A stretch of DNA of 64,000 nt from Salminus brasiliensis (Eukaryota > Chordata > Actinopteri > Characiformes > Bryconidae): the NCBI RefSeq assembly GCF_030463535.1, contig NC_132887.1:21284943-21348942 (forward strand), given 5' to 3'. The position numbers were made by a program, and so were the translations under genes. The notes under the pieces were generated by a model. The model made no database searches and was not told the origin of the DNA. It saw only the letters and a list, made by a program, of their open reading frames with translations. Shown here piece by piece: positions 14,501 through 26,367 of this stretch (positions are counted from its first letter, which is position 1; every line of letters begins with the position of its first letter).

Positions 14501-17500
14501 TATTTGCTCACAGGCCCTGCAAGTAATAGGAGCAGGTTTAGCGCAAGCATGCATTAATTTTACTGTATGTAGCAAGGACCAGCATTGATTTTGGTATTAT
14601 AGTGACAGAGTAATGCTCCAACACGCATCAGCTCACAACATACTGTTTTAATGTTTTTTTATGAAGAAGTCTTATACTGTACTAATTAGAACGGCCACTG
14701 TGACAGTGATTTCTGGCCTGTTTGCATAATAATAAATGAAGTTGCACCCATTGCTGACACAGATGCACAGGTACAAATGTACAAAAACATCTTGTTTAGT
14801 CCCGGTAGAGACGTATTGTCAATAGAATAGGACTCCCTGGAGCAGATAAACACGAACCTATTGGCACCGTGACTAATGGCAGCATTGATCGGTGGAGCAG
14901 TGGTACTTTGTTCTCTGGAATGATGGCACTCCATCCAATACTTTTGAGATGAGGTGGGGTGGTGGTCATTCAATATCCTGACTATGCAATCAGATCTTTA
15001 CAGCAATGTTCCATAATCAAGTAGAAAGCTTCTCCTGGACAGTAGAGACAGTTACTCCAGCAAAAGCAGGATTAACTCTTCTTTAATACTCTTGATTTCA
15101 GAAGAAACCGTGAATGAGCAGGTGTCTTAGTACTTTTTCCATATAGTGTATTTTAAATTCTCATACTGGCTTATAGCATGAAACAGATCCTAATGGATTC
15201 ATCCATTTATATTGTCACTTTCACAAAAACTAAACTAAATATTTTGACATACTTTGAATCTGGTAGGTGTTCATTACATTCTGTCCATATTCCATAATGG
15301 ATGGACCAATGCTTCAAAAATCTCTTTAAAATCAACCTTTTTACCTTGACTTCCATTAGAAGTTTATCTGGAATTACAGCCACAATATGTATTTTGTTTG
15401 CCATATAGTGTATTGTTGCAGAACTTTGTATATCAATTTTTGGATGTCCCTGACATAACTCGAATCTGGCAGTTGATCTTTATATGCTGTCAAAATGTTG
15501 TGATGAATAAATGGAATTCAATGTAAAACAACTTTATTCTAGCAAGAAGAGGTTTCCCTTCTCCTAAAGTCGCCATTTTGGAGATACAAGGTTTTTGGCA
15601 GTGACATTATACAGTACTATGCATGTTTTATGAATCTGTGCTAATTAGAATTAAAAGCATTGGGCAGTAAGAGATTATTTGATAATGTTATAATAAATAT
15701 TAAGCACATCAATACAGAAAAAAATGGGTTTACATCACTGTGTTCATTAAAACATCTCCAAAGCTCTCCTCAGAGAAGTCTAGTATTATTTATAGTTAGC
15801 ATCCAACACCTGGTTTGGTGAATTTGTGTTTATTGATGTGAAATCAGGTGAACTGGTGATGGAATCTGGAACCAAGCTCTTGTGTTTTACTGTATTAATG
15901 TTTACCTGCATCTGTTCTGATATGATCCTGGAGTTTCTACAAGCTAAAACCCTCCTATTGCTGAGATACATGGTTTTAAACAGGTGCCTAAAACTATGTG
16001 CAGTAAGTAAATGGTTAAGATAAGATAAGATAGTCCTTTATTAGTCCCGCAATGGGGAAACTTTTAATATACAGTGCAAGGGTATCCACCCTAGTTAGGA
16101 TGTTGTGGCTGGGGGGTTTCAAGTAGGCCCAAGTTGTAGTGTGAGGTTGGAAATACTTCTTAACCCATGCAACTACAGTATGCTAATGTACATTAGTACT
16201 TTAACACTTACTCATGTAGCAAGTCCTTTCAGTCCCCCCCCCCCCACAGCCTCTATTTTGTCCTCTTTTTTAAAAACTAAAATATGGTCACCTCAGCATT
16301 TGGATCAAATCAGATGATCAGCACACATCCCACCCGTATCCAAACATTTGACTGGTACTGTAGAGTAAAAGTGATGGGCCTTTGTATGTATTCCAGTGGT
16401 GTGTAGTGTTTTCGCAAGCAGAAACGCACTGACTACCCAGATAAAAAGTTCCACACAATTTATTTTTTTTGCATGTGACCTAAGACGGCGTACTGTACAT
16501 GCATACACTCACACCCTTCCCCTCGAAAGGAAAGTCCCGATGATACAGGATATGAAAGCCCTTCTCGTCCATACGTTTGGCCCGGGACAGTCTCGCACAT
16601 GCAACAGGATCGCTCTCGCTGAATGCTTTCCAGGGTCATCATGTCAGGCGGCATGTATTAGCTCATGAATCGTGGCTGTGTGTATGTGTGCGCGTGTGTG
16701 TATGAAAATACTCTGCAGTGTATTAGGCCTTCTGAGGGAGGAGGAAGAAGGTACAGTACATTTTCATCTGTAGCCGCAAAAAAAAATAATGTACCTCAAC
16801 TAATGGTTTTAATAAAACGTCCTCGCTAGCGGAATCCTCTAATGGAATGTAAGATCAAAGGCATTAAGTTACTGCGTCTCCAGAGAGGACTTTTCCTATT
16901 TCCTCTCCGCCGTCTCCTCCTGCACAGATTTGCACTGATAATTTGTCATAAATGATCACCTTTGAAAGGCCTGCAGACCTTCGCGTAGAGGGAGGGAGGG
17001 AGGGAGGCTGGCTGTGTGTATCCGTCCCATTTCAGAGCGCAGCTTGTTTCTGTGAATAATGCGTCCACAAGAACGGGAACAGATGTAATCCTCACCGTGT
17101 GATTGGGAAAGTCTTCTTTCCCTGTTAGTCCACAGAGGAGTTTCTGAGGAAGTTGTTTTGTAAATGTTTATGAAATGTAATGTTCGGTACCTTGTTTTCG
17201 GTACCTCGACCTCTCACTCACTGTTTTTTTTCTGTGTCCTCTCATTTCACAGCCAACGCTATGTACATGGGGAGTCAAGAAATGGGGCTGGTTGTAGAGC
17301 GAAATAACGCCAGCATACGCCAACACCTCCACAAGGTACCTGTTCAGCAGCATTTTAACAAAGGCACAAAGCAATGCAACAAATTGATGAACACAGTTCG
17401 TGCCACAGGATACTTAATGAAAGTTTAGATGGAAACAACCTTAATCTTGGTTGGATGGTTGGATCTACCTTTTACAAAATATGATATTATGTTTTGCAAT

Positions 17501-20500
17501 TCTTTAATGATTCTTGTTTACATGCAGAGATTAATATCAGACAGTGGCTCGTTTTCTGTTGTGTTTAAACCCTGACCTCTAGGTAGCAGTGTTTTACTCT
17601 GTCACACCGCCCACACCACCAATACACAGCCTAACCTTTTGAGTGACCAGGGTTGACTACCCAGCCATAAATATCCAATAAGCATCATCATTTTATGTGT
17701 CTTAAATTTAATGGACAGTAAAACTATTTAGACAATCAGATGATCAGCACACATCCCACCAGTATCCAAACATTTGACTGGTACTGTAGAGTAAAAGTGA
17801 TGGGCCTTTGTATGTATTTGAGTGGTCTGTAGTGTTTTCGCAGACACATTAATAACCTTAGTGTCCTCTTAATGTCCTCTAGTCTGCATACTCAAGACAG
17901 TCTTGACCTGGACAGTCTTGACTCGGATGGTCTTTGCTAAGGAGATAACTGTTCACTTTAGATTGACCAAGGTAAACCTGTTATAAGGTCTTAGAATACA
18001 ATCAGTTTGTAAGTGGTGTGTGTGATAGTTGGAGGGTATACTGTTTACAGTTGGTCTCGTAGGCTAAGGTTCAGTTGCTGCCAATAGCTGTACACCAATA
18101 AGTGTCCTCCTAACGCTACATTTCCCTGCCTGTGTAACATGATTAAAGTGTAAGTTGTTTTGGAGAATAGCATCAGCCAAATGCCATAAAATGCAGGACA
18201 TGTAGGAACAATAATATAACATCCAGGGGCACCAGAGATTCTTGATACGGCCCTGTTTGTTGGCCAAAAGATTCAAGAAAAACTGTCCAGTCATTATTGA
18301 AGTAAAACCTCCGGTCCTTTTAGAAGATATGCCTCTGGGCTGTGTCCTGATAAGACTTTATGCATTTGTGTTTAATAGTCCCCTATGTGTTGCAAACTGT
18401 GTAAATCAGCTCATGATCCATGAAACAGGCTGATCTTCATTTCCATTTTTTCAAATTTCTATACATATAATGGGTGGTTGCTGCCCCAATATTGTGTAGT
18501 ATTTTGTATGTTAACAGCTTCAAAATCATTGTGATGCTCCAACTGCAGTATGTCATTTTGGTTAGCAACAGGTAACATTAACGTAAAATCCTGTAACAGT
18601 ACACATGCTTCTTTCAGTTTCAGTGACCGTTCTGTATCTCTCAGCTCATCCAGAAAAGTCAGCTTGTCCCCAAAGTGTGTGCCCAAATTAAACTTCACAA
18701 CTGTAGGGGGAGCCCAGGAGCAAGAAATGCAGATTTTTTCATAGTGTTGTTTTAAATCCCAACCGTTTGGCATGCCATTGTTTATTCCCTTAAACTTGGA
18801 GGAAGGCACCTGTTCCTGTAGCTGATAATCATGCTTGTCATGTGCCTGACTGGTCAACCTGTCTACTACCGGAGTTAGATTTAGACTGGACAGGGGTGGC
18901 CCACATCAGCGCTGGTCTGAAGCACTCACACTGATTCTAATACACTTTTCAGTTTGGTTGCATTATCTGTTGGGGCAAACACATTTGCACACCTGAAGAT
19001 TGCTCACCAAAGTAACTGATGCTCGCCAAAGAAGTGAATGGATCTTTTGTGTCAATTTTCTTGGCAGGCTCTATCTATATAGTACTACAATCCACTCTAA
19101 CATACATACATACATACGTATATATATGTATATAACTGTTCAATATATACCTTTATTTTGGCGCTTGCACAATCTAAACACATAAAATGACCCAGCTAAA
19201 AAGAGTTCACTGCTAAACCCAAAGCTAACTGTTGCAAAATAGGAGTAAGTTTATAGATTAGTGCATAATAACTAAACTTTTACATGTATTTTTACTTGCT
19301 TTAGTGAAAAACTAACAGTAAAAGGTTAAACATAACTTAAGGTCTTTTAAAAAGAAGGTAAGGTGTTGGTATGTTGGTAGGGAAGTTTAGATCGCAGTGT
19401 TGCAGTGCCTAATTAGATTAGTGCAGATAGAAAGGTCCACTATTCTATGGTTTACCAAATGCACAGAAGACCTCAATTCATCTTAGAGAAGCCACCACAC
19501 ACTGAAGATGCTGGCTGCAGGCCTTTAGCTGAGGACAACTCAAAACCAGAGCAGACTCACTCAGTATGCAGAACCCTGTGGTCTCCGGGGACATTAAAAA
19601 CCCAGCATGTCTGTGTGTGTGTGTGTGTGAGCGTGTGTGTTCACTGCATTGCTCTGATGCTAACCAGAGGCTGCATGCATGTGGAGTGGTGGGATGTGGC
19701 TGGCTGGGATGTCGATGACTGGTGGACTTTATCTGTCATCAGTTAAAAAGGTGATATCATCGCCGCGCTCACTCTGCTTCTCATACGCATCGCATACCTT
19801 AACCCCAAGTGTCACACGGCACCATCCAGTGCACAGCCTAAAGGCAACAGTAGATACACAGCTCAAAGTGTTAGTTTGGAAAAAAGGCTAATTTGCACTG
19901 TTTATCCCAGGCCCAGTACCAGGTCAGTTATGGAAGTTAATATCCTACCAATGACACACACTTGCCTCAAACCACATCAAGTTATTAAAGGTTATGGGTC
20001 ATACCAGAGCTTACCAAAACCCTGAGGTCATGGCAAAAAAAAAAAAAAACTATCTTCACCATCAAAGCCATTTCAGAGAAGAAGTCAAGGAAACACACAT
20101 TCTATACACGTCAATCAACAAGTCCATCCCTTTCTTAGAAACAACATAGCAGCTGTACGTCCCACAAATACAAAACTCACCACTAGTAAATCTAGTAAAG
20201 TTAGTGCTGTATTGTATTTTGGGTCAAGTAAGGGTGTGGCCAAGTCTGTGCATTGCAAACAGGCACACTCCCACCAGCTCAAACATGGCAAAGGGACTCT
20301 GGGAGTGGTTGGGAAGAGTGGGACACAGTAAAGCTATTGAGCAAACAGCCTCAACATCACTACAAGTTGCAATGTACTGTTACCATCACCAACCATTGCC
20401 GTTGACAAGTAACAACTGGCCCTACGAGGTTGTAACAGGCTCATTAACAGTAGTAGGCACCAACCATTACCATGGACATGTTACAACTGGCCCTACAAGG

Positions 20501-23500
20501 TTGTAACAGGCACCAACCATTACCATGGACATGTTACAACTGGCCTTACGAGGTTGTAACAGGCACCAACCATCACCATGGACATGTTACAACTGGCCCT
20601 ACGAGGTTGTAACAGGCTTGTTAACAGTAACAGGCATCAACCATCACCATGGACATGTTACAACTGGTCCTACGAGGTTGTAACAGACACCAACCATCAC
20701 CATGGACATGTTACAACTGGCCCTACGAGGTTGTAACAGGCTCATTAACAGTAACAGGCACCAACCATCACCATGGACATGTTACAACTGGCTTTACGAG
20801 GTGTTACGGGCTGGAAGAGGCTCATTAACAGTCGACAAACTCTTCTAAACTGATTAAATGAATTAAAATCAAAGCAGTTCCATTTTGTTAGAACTGGATG
20901 AACTTTCCATACACCAAAACATCTGCATCCAAATAAAAGCATCCAAATGTTTGCGTACACCTCTTGAATGAATGCATTCAGCCTCTTTAGGTTGCATCCA
21001 TTGCTGATGCACACAGCTTGTCTTGTCCATTGTCCCTGTGAAGTATTGGCAATAGAAAAGGACTCTCTGCAGCAGATAAACAATAACCTATTGGCTCCAT
21101 CCCTAATGCCAGGTGTCGGCTAGAGGGGTAGAAAGAGCAAAGGAAAAGTTGAGGATGAGGTGAGGTGGTAATCATCCAACATCTTAACCTCACTAATGCT
21201 CTTGTCATTGAATTCAATCAAATCCTCACAGCAGTAAGCCTTTTCTGGACAGTTACTCCAACAAAAGCTGGAAGGGACTTCTCTTAGGCTTTGTTGTATT
21301 ACTGTGTCACTGTGTACCTCGCCGTGTGTAGGCTGTCCTTTAGCCTGGCTAGCTCTTACTGTGTTTTTTTGCATGCTTTAAAATAGTGCTATGTAACTGG
21401 CACCTGTAGAGTAGAACAAAGTTCTGTGTCTTATACACACAATTCAGTATTCCAAAAACATATTATTAGAATGAAAGAGGAGGACCAACATCATGTTCAC
21501 TTAAACTAAACTCCATAAAATATCTGGCCTATTTCACACATTTACCCAGGTGTTTGCAGTTAATTACATTAAATGTGAAAGGGTTACATATGAATGTGGG
21601 CAAGAGTGTAAATCCTGGTAGAGTTGACACAGTCAGTCGGTACGAGACCTGTTTCAGACATTCCCAGGTAGTTGCTGGAATAGCTTGTGTGAACAGAGCC
21701 CAATACATCAGGACTATGGAATACAGCAATGGCTAGACTGTAAACTAAAATTGAGCATTTCCATTTAACAAAAATAACGTTTTTTATGTCGAATTTAAAG
21801 AGTAAAAAACTACCCATTAGTGTGTTTTTGTAATATTTTTTTAAGGCGCAGTCTCCTTGTATTCCGTATTAGGCTACTTCTGAGCAAAGCCACACATGTT
21901 TAGGTTTTTTTTGTTTTTTAGTTGTTTTAAGGGAAAAGTCACAGGAGTGTGTTTTGTACACATTTCAAAATGCAAGGAACTGTTGGCTGGTCATGTGGGG
22001 ATGTCATGTCCTGTTTACCAGGACTTTTACGGTAAGTATGAACGCCTGCATCCCAGTAAAATCCTGTTTATGCGCTGCATGTGTGAATGGGTCAAAGCTG
22101 GAACATTACCGGGAATGTCCTGGGATGCATTGGCTCATGTTTCATTTGTTAGATTGTTCTCTGAGCTCCCTTGTGAATAATGTGTTTGTTGCGTCTGGTA
22201 TAAAACAATCTAATACTAAACTAAACTAAACTAAAACATTTTTTTAGCATTAGGTCGGGAGGCGGAGGTGGAATTGCAGATTGCAAACTAGATACAATGC
22301 TAATAAATAAAATGTCTGTAAATATGTAGTGTCTGAGACTGAGAAATGTACAGCCTCTGTATTTATTGGGTAAGGTGTATTAATTGGAGGTGCACGGTAT
22401 GTTGAGGTAAACCAGGTCTGATAGGCATCTCCTTAGGCATACATTATATGTCCAAGTGTTTGTGGACACCCCTTCTAATAAATGCATTCAGCTCCTTTAA
22501 GTAGAACAGGACTTTCTGGAGCAGGTGAACATGAACCTGTTGGCACCATGCCTAATGCCAGGTGTGGGCTAGAGGTGTGTAACGCCCCTAGCATTGAGCT
22601 GTGGAGCAGTGGAACTGTGTTTTCTGGAATGTTGGTTGGTGCACCATCCAGTACTTTTGGGCTAAGTTGGGGAAGAGGTGGAGTGGTGATCATCCAATAT
22701 CCTGATCTCATAAACGCTCTTGTCGCTGAATGCAATCAGATCCAGTCCAAAATCTAGTAGAAAGCCTTTCCTGGACAGTAGAGACAGTTGTTCCAACAAA
22801 TGCAGGATAAGCTCATTTTAATACCCTTGAAACAATAAATGAGCAGGTGTCCCAATACTTTTTTTTTGTTGTTGTTGCTATGAACGCTTATTTAGTGGGC
22901 TATACATGGCTATACTGCCCAGTCTGTTTGACAGCATAACTAGTCCTCTCTAAGTCACCTCAGTTAGACCTCTTTAGACATACTGTTGGCAGGCATGCTG
23001 CAGTTTGTATGTTGGCTATACTTTTATTCTTTATTTCCACCAACGTATTGCTCTAAGGGAAGCTGTACCGCTGTAAATAGGGTTCAAATGGTTTTTAGTG
23101 ATTGTTGGAACATGGCATCTCACCCAGGGTTTGCCAGAGATTGCATGACAGAGGCAACTATCTTCTTTGTTCTTTGGCTCCAGCTCTGTGTGTGTGTGTG
23201 TGTGTATGTGTGTATGTGCGTGCGTGTCCGGATCTTTGCTTTCATGTGCTTTGTTGTAGTCTGAGTGCTTGAAACTACCAAAGCCTTGCTTGCCAGCAAC
23301 CTCGCCAGAGCAATTCTTTTTAAAAGGACTGGAGGTGAAGACAGGAGGTCGTACGTTTGAACCCCTTTTTCAGTCTTTAACCACATGCATCTGACTCCTT
23401 TATTAGATTTACAGGCTGTGGGGAAATCGATCAGGCGGACAGATGTAGAAGCTATCATGATTAACTGGTACGGTCAGCAAAGGCCAAACATTATGCAGTT

Positions 23501-25709
23501 CGTCAGCAGAATCATGCGAAGCAGTTGACAAGTGAATGTGATCTTTCTATTGTGTACAGTGTTCAAAAGCTTTACAATAAATAGCCTTCAGCAGTTAGCA
23601 GGGGAGGTCTTCCTTTTCCCCTAAACACTGTTGGCGCTCCTCAGCTGTTTAACCGTGGGAAATGCTCATCATCTGTCCGTGTGGGCTTCCGAGGGGAGAC
23701 GGACACTGTCACATTTGTGTCAGTCTTTTCATATATATTTCATTAATAGTGATTGTTGGTCTGGGTTTAGAGTGGGTTTGTGTGTTGTTGTTGTTTTTTT
23801 TACTACTGCCAAGGCTGATTTTAGCTTTTTTTCCCCCCTCCATTTATTGTGTGTTGCTTTTTGATGATAATACAATACATCTCATCAGCTCGGATCAGTC
23901 AGCTCATACCCCACCATGGGCCTTTGTTAGCAGCAGTTCAAAAAGAACGGTCGTGCTGTAAAAGATGCTGGGATGGTTTGGTTCTCTGCCCAGGGTAATG
24001 AAGAAGCCCACAGTTATTCACTTCCTTTGGGGTTTTGGCAGTTGTGTAGCTGCAGCTTAGGTAGCTTAGGTTTGACAGTTAAGTTAATGTGCTATGGCTT
24101 TGCTCATTTTAGTTTGGATGCACAGCCTGAAAGGCTCATTTAGATGTCTCCCTGTTCTGAAACAACCTGATCCTTGGCCTGTGGTAACCCCTTAAACCTC
24201 GAAGGCCCAAGTGGACCTATTCTTGCGTGCCTCACTCTCATTACTGTGGATTTTATGTATTAGTTATTCATAGTAGTTATAGAATATGCTATAGTAGTCA
24301 CTGCATATTAAGTCATATTAGGATATCTAACTGAAAAAACAGGTCAGAGACTACAATTGATCAGTACTGAATTTTAATACTTTTACATTGTATTTATTGG
24401 TTTAGCTACTTGTAAAATATAAATAAAATAATGCATTAAGATTTAAGAAAATGTACAAATACAGTTTTAACTTATAATATATAGTTTCGACCCCAATCTA
24501 TGATTTATTGATAGATCCTAACCATAAATCAAACTTACATTGCATTACATTGCCTTACATTGCATAGTAGGGCCTGGCAAAGCCCGGCAATGCCGCATCG
24601 GTGGCAGTTTAAAAAGAGGTGGTGGCTGGCTTCATTTACATTTACGGAATTTAGCTGATGCTCTTATCCAGAGCGACTTCCAAGGTTACTCATATTACAG
24701 AGGTGGACCAGTGTAGCGTTAAGAGTCTTGCCCAAGGACTCTTATTGGTGTAGCACTGCATGGACACCCAAACAAGGAATCGAACCACATGGTTTGGGAG
24801 CTCCCTGGCAGGTAGTGCCGTTATCTGTTGCACCACACCAACCATGTGTTCATATGTATAGGAGAGGACATCTGTTAAGTCTTTACCCTCCTAGTGTCAG
24901 GAGCAGTGCTAGTAGTAGGGGGAGCTATTAATGGGAGGGTCAATTGGCAATAACAAATTGGGAGAAAAATAACATAAAAAAAGGAAAGGAAAGAAAGAAA
25001 GAAAAAATACATTTTAAGGTGTGTTTTAATTGTAAAACAGATGATTTAATGTATTTTAGGTTAAAATCTCTTCTGGTTCAAACAACGCAGTAATGCATTA
25101 AGTGTGCTTTTAGCTTCTCAGTCTGGTAGACTTATGGGGTAAGTTTTGCCCTCCCTCTTTTTTTTGCACTGAACAGCTGGTGTTGGAAACAAAGTTTACA
25201 TTTTCATTTGTAGTAGAGATGTGTTGATTGCTTCTAAATATTCGAAAAAATATTAATAGTTTTCAAATACTTGTCGATCAGTGCTCTCTGTAAAAAGAGA
25301 TGTGAATGTAAATGGTGACACACCATTTGAAAATACCAGCAACTCTGAACATTGTATATACATTACATGGTGAATGTACCAATTAAAAAATGGTCTGAAA
25401 TTACTTGGAATTTGTACATTTCTGAGGTTTTATAATGCACTAATTCTATAAGTGCTATGGATAAGACAGGTAAACTAAAATATTTTTGTGTTTTTATTTT
25501 TTTCCTATTTTTTTCAGCTTATTTTTTATTACGGAGCCACAGACAGCTGGTGCCCCTTGCAGTACTACTATGATATGCGAAGAGACTTTCCAGATGGAGA
25601 CATTCGCCTGTGTGAGAGAGGCTACCGCCATGCGTTTGTCCTGGATGCAGGAGAAGAGATGGCCAACATGACCACAGAGTGGATCAGTGATGACCTCAGG
25701 GGGCTATAG
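5593..25709 (+). CDS. ldah: Lipid droplet-associated hydrolase, last three coding exons (5'-partial)
   Basis: LDAH is an alpha/beta-hydrolase of the lipid droplet surface, linked to cholesterol ester and neutral lipid turnover. Exons seen are 5593-5833, 17253-17335 and 25518-25709, each with AG acceptor and (except the last) GT donor, in phases that join into one frame of about 171 residues ending in TAG at 25707-25709. The first exon reads VMKSVMLFPTIERM, matching the family block after the nucleophile elbow. The second reads ANAMYMGSQEMGLVV. The last carries GATDSWCP (probable acid residue of the triad) and RHAFV (probable catalytic His). The GHSIG serine and N-terminal half lie upstream of the window. 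The segment 'FLLSFLPERLKFALVQLAL' is hydrophobic, consistent with droplet association. Introns are large (11.4 and 8.2 kb) and full of repeats. The apparent GTG 'start' at 5593 is an intron boundary, not a start. No clear single poly(A) signal was chosen; ATTAAA near 26002 is one candidate. Confidence 0.93.
5868..6380. repeat. Diverged tandem duplication of a ~260-bp unit in ldah intron
   Basis: Unit 1 begins with CTGTGATGGATG at 5868 and unit 2 with CTGTGATGAATG at 6130. Matching landmarks in order are CACCATC-GTCAAA-ACGAG, CTTGCCAAGAA, TGTTCTTGAG, GTCTTG, TGTCTGCAGCC versus TGTCTGTAGCC, and AGTGATGG-GA. The copies differ at many sites, so the event is old. It starts 35 bp after the exon 5593-5833 donor. 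Confidence 0.75.
6545..6870. promoter_or_regulatory. Possible conserved non-coding stretch in ldah intron
   Basis: Balanced, non-repetitive sequence containing GATAAG three times (6566, 6576 and 6639 areas) and TTAATTAG. GATAAG is a GATA-factor site core. Nothing matches a repeat elsewhere in the window. Conservation was not tested. Confidence 0.2.
10265..10760. promoter_or_regulatory. Possible conserved non-coding stretch in ldah intron
   Basis: About 500 bp of complex sequence without matches to the window's repeat families and without a coding pattern; it contrasts with AT-rich surroundings. Only composition supports the call. Confidence 0.2.
13308..14025 (-). mobile_element. Internally deleted Tc1-like transposon (antisense)
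   Basis: Starts with TATGCAAAGGTTGCAAAGGCACCCATGGTCAAAA-type terminal sequence (a decayed form of a TIR ending 'GGGCACCCCTGGTCAAAATTTC' in split blocks). It continues with antisense transposase landmarks: TTTTCAATGACGTTAAGATC, TTATTTAATTGAATCCATTC, CAGTTGGAGAGGTGTTCTTT and TGGCTGCTGATTGTTG. It ends near TTTTGGGGTGCATGG at 13930-13944 and its 3' flank. It is about half the length of a full element, and large parts of the catalytic region are missing. Confidence 0.7.
14690..15151 (+). mobile_element. MITE-like repeat, family A copy 1
   Basis: Shares with the other family A copies the blocks TAGGACTCCCTGGAGCAG, CCTATTGGCACC, GGAGCAGTGGTAC, CTCTGGAATGATGG, CAGTAGAGACAGTTACTCCA and a 3' end GAGCAGGTGTC..AGTACTTTTTCCATATAG. 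The end is the reverse complement of 'ATGGACAAAAGTATTGGGACACC'-type termini. No coding capacity. Confidence 0.75.
15470..15605 (+). repeat. Short dispersed repeat, family D copy 1
   Basis: Carries GTTGTGATGAATAAATGGAA, then CTTTATTCTAGCAAGAAG, then AAAGTCGCCATTTTGGAGAT. The same ordered blocks recur in decayed form at 35150-35320 and 50340-50545. Confidence 0.5.
16017..16066 (-). repeat. Retroelement-like 3' tail fragment, (GATAA)n type
   Basis: GATAAGATAAGATAGTCC followed by TTTATTAGTCCCGCAATGGG. A longer copy lies at 60207-60470. The pentamer run and abrupt end look like the 3' end of a non-LTR element read on the minus strand. Confidence 0.5.
16308..16416 (+). repeat. 109-bp direct repeat, left copy
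   Basis: Runs from AATCAGATGATCAGCACACA to GTGTTTTCGCA and matches 17734-17842 with about four differences. Contains TCCAAACATTTGACTGGTAC, which resembles the end of a fish MITE. Confidence 0.9.
17734..17842 (+). repeat. 109-bp direct repeat, right copy
   Basis: Same orientation as 16308-16416. The two copies enclose the 83-bp ldah exon at 17253-17335. Confidence 0.9.
18459..18857 (-). other. Isolated 132-codon open frame of unknown nature
   Basis: An ATG-initiated frame on the minus strand, MTSQAHDKHDY... to ...GSNHPLYV, with mixed charged composition and a Cys/Trp-bearing stretch ISCSWAPPTVVKF. No family is recognised. It is inside the ldah intron on the opposite strand. A chance frame or a decayed mobile-element ORF are the likely explanations. 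Confidence 0.2.
20388..20830 (+). repeat. Minisatellite, 53-bp unit with optional 18-bp insert
   Basis: The block ACATGTTACAACTGG recurs at 20476, 20529, 20582, 20653, 20706 and 20777, with a diverged form at 20405. Spacings are 71, 53, 53, 71, 53, 71. The longer units carry an extra segment ending TTAACAGTAACAGG. Each unit has GTTGTAAC near one side and its reverse complement GTTACAAC near the other. Confidence 0.93.
20935..21290 (+). mobile_element. MITE-like repeat, family A copy 2
   Basis: Contains CCAAATGTTTGCGTACACCT (5' end type), AATGCATTCAG, AAAGGACTCTCTGCAGCAG, CTAATGCCAGGTGTCGGCTA, CCTCACTAATGCTCTTGTCA and GGACAGTTACTCCAACAAAAG. The 3' terminus is lost. Confidence 0.75.
22441..22868 (+). 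mobile_element. MITE-like repeat, family A copy 3 (most complete)
   Basis: 5' end TATATGTCCAAGTGTTTGTG with GACACCCC, 3' end GAGCAGGTGTCCCAATACTT. The ends are imperfect inverted repeats of each other. About 430 bp and non-coding. This copy gives the best idea of full length for family A. Confidence 0.8.
24631..24843 (+). repeat. SINE-like interspersed repeat
   Basis: Starts with TTTACATTTACGGAATTTAG and GCTCTTATCCAGAGCGACTT, a pattern seen very widely in fish genomes, then TTGCCCAAGGACTCTTATTG and a segment GGAATCGAACCACATGG, which looks like a tRNA T-loop/B-box region. Confidence 0.6.
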
Positions 25710-26367
25710 CACTGATAATGCTTACATTAGAGATCACACTAACCTAGACTGGCTCTGCATTCCAGCTTACAGGGATTATTACCTGATAGACCTTATTAAG
25801 GCCTGTATAAAAGACCTTGATTAGGGCTTGGTAACATATTAGTTGGAATAATAATTGAAGACACTTTGATTTGGTTTGATACATATGGTTATCAACTGCG
25901 ACTTATTGGGTTATTTTATGTAATGATAGAATGACAGTGCTGCAAGCCAGACCTGTGGGGTGCAATTATGACCAAAAGCCAAGCCATGATGAACATATTT
26001 AATTAAAAGCTACAGTCAGGGATTTGTTTTTGTTGTTTTTTTTTTTATTGCGCATGTATGAGTATATTCCTAATGATTCTCAGAGCTTACATACATTTTC
26101 CAGATATTGCAGGTGACATTATTGTTTATGTCTAAAACAAGAAAAAATTGAGATTGTAAATGTGATCGTTAGGTCATTGGCTGATTCTTGTATAACTCTG
26201 AACATTTTCCCACATAATTGTAGAAAAGTCTTCTTTAATAGTTAAGAAATGAAATTTGTGTGGGATGTTGTAGCAGGTTTTTAATGCCACCAATGCATAG
26301 TTTTGCACATTTCTGAGGTTTTAAGACCAAACATCTAGCTTTCCACAAAATTAATTAGCTTTTATAA

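Larger units (their letters stand above)
17336..25517 (+). other. ldah last intron, 8.2 kb, repeat-rich
   Basis: No exon seen between 17335 and 25518. Besides the listed repeats it has a GT-rich spot 19611-19645, poly-A 20035-20050, a (CATA)n/TATA patch at 19101-19136, a GT run near 23189-23222 and a CATTACATTGC run near 24537-24566. The acceptor before 25518 follows a long T tract. Confidence 0.5.

Noticed and set aside
20388-20830. CRISPR-like array
   Set aside because: Unit spacing is regular, but whole units including the would-be spacers are repeated; this is a eukaryotic minisatellite.
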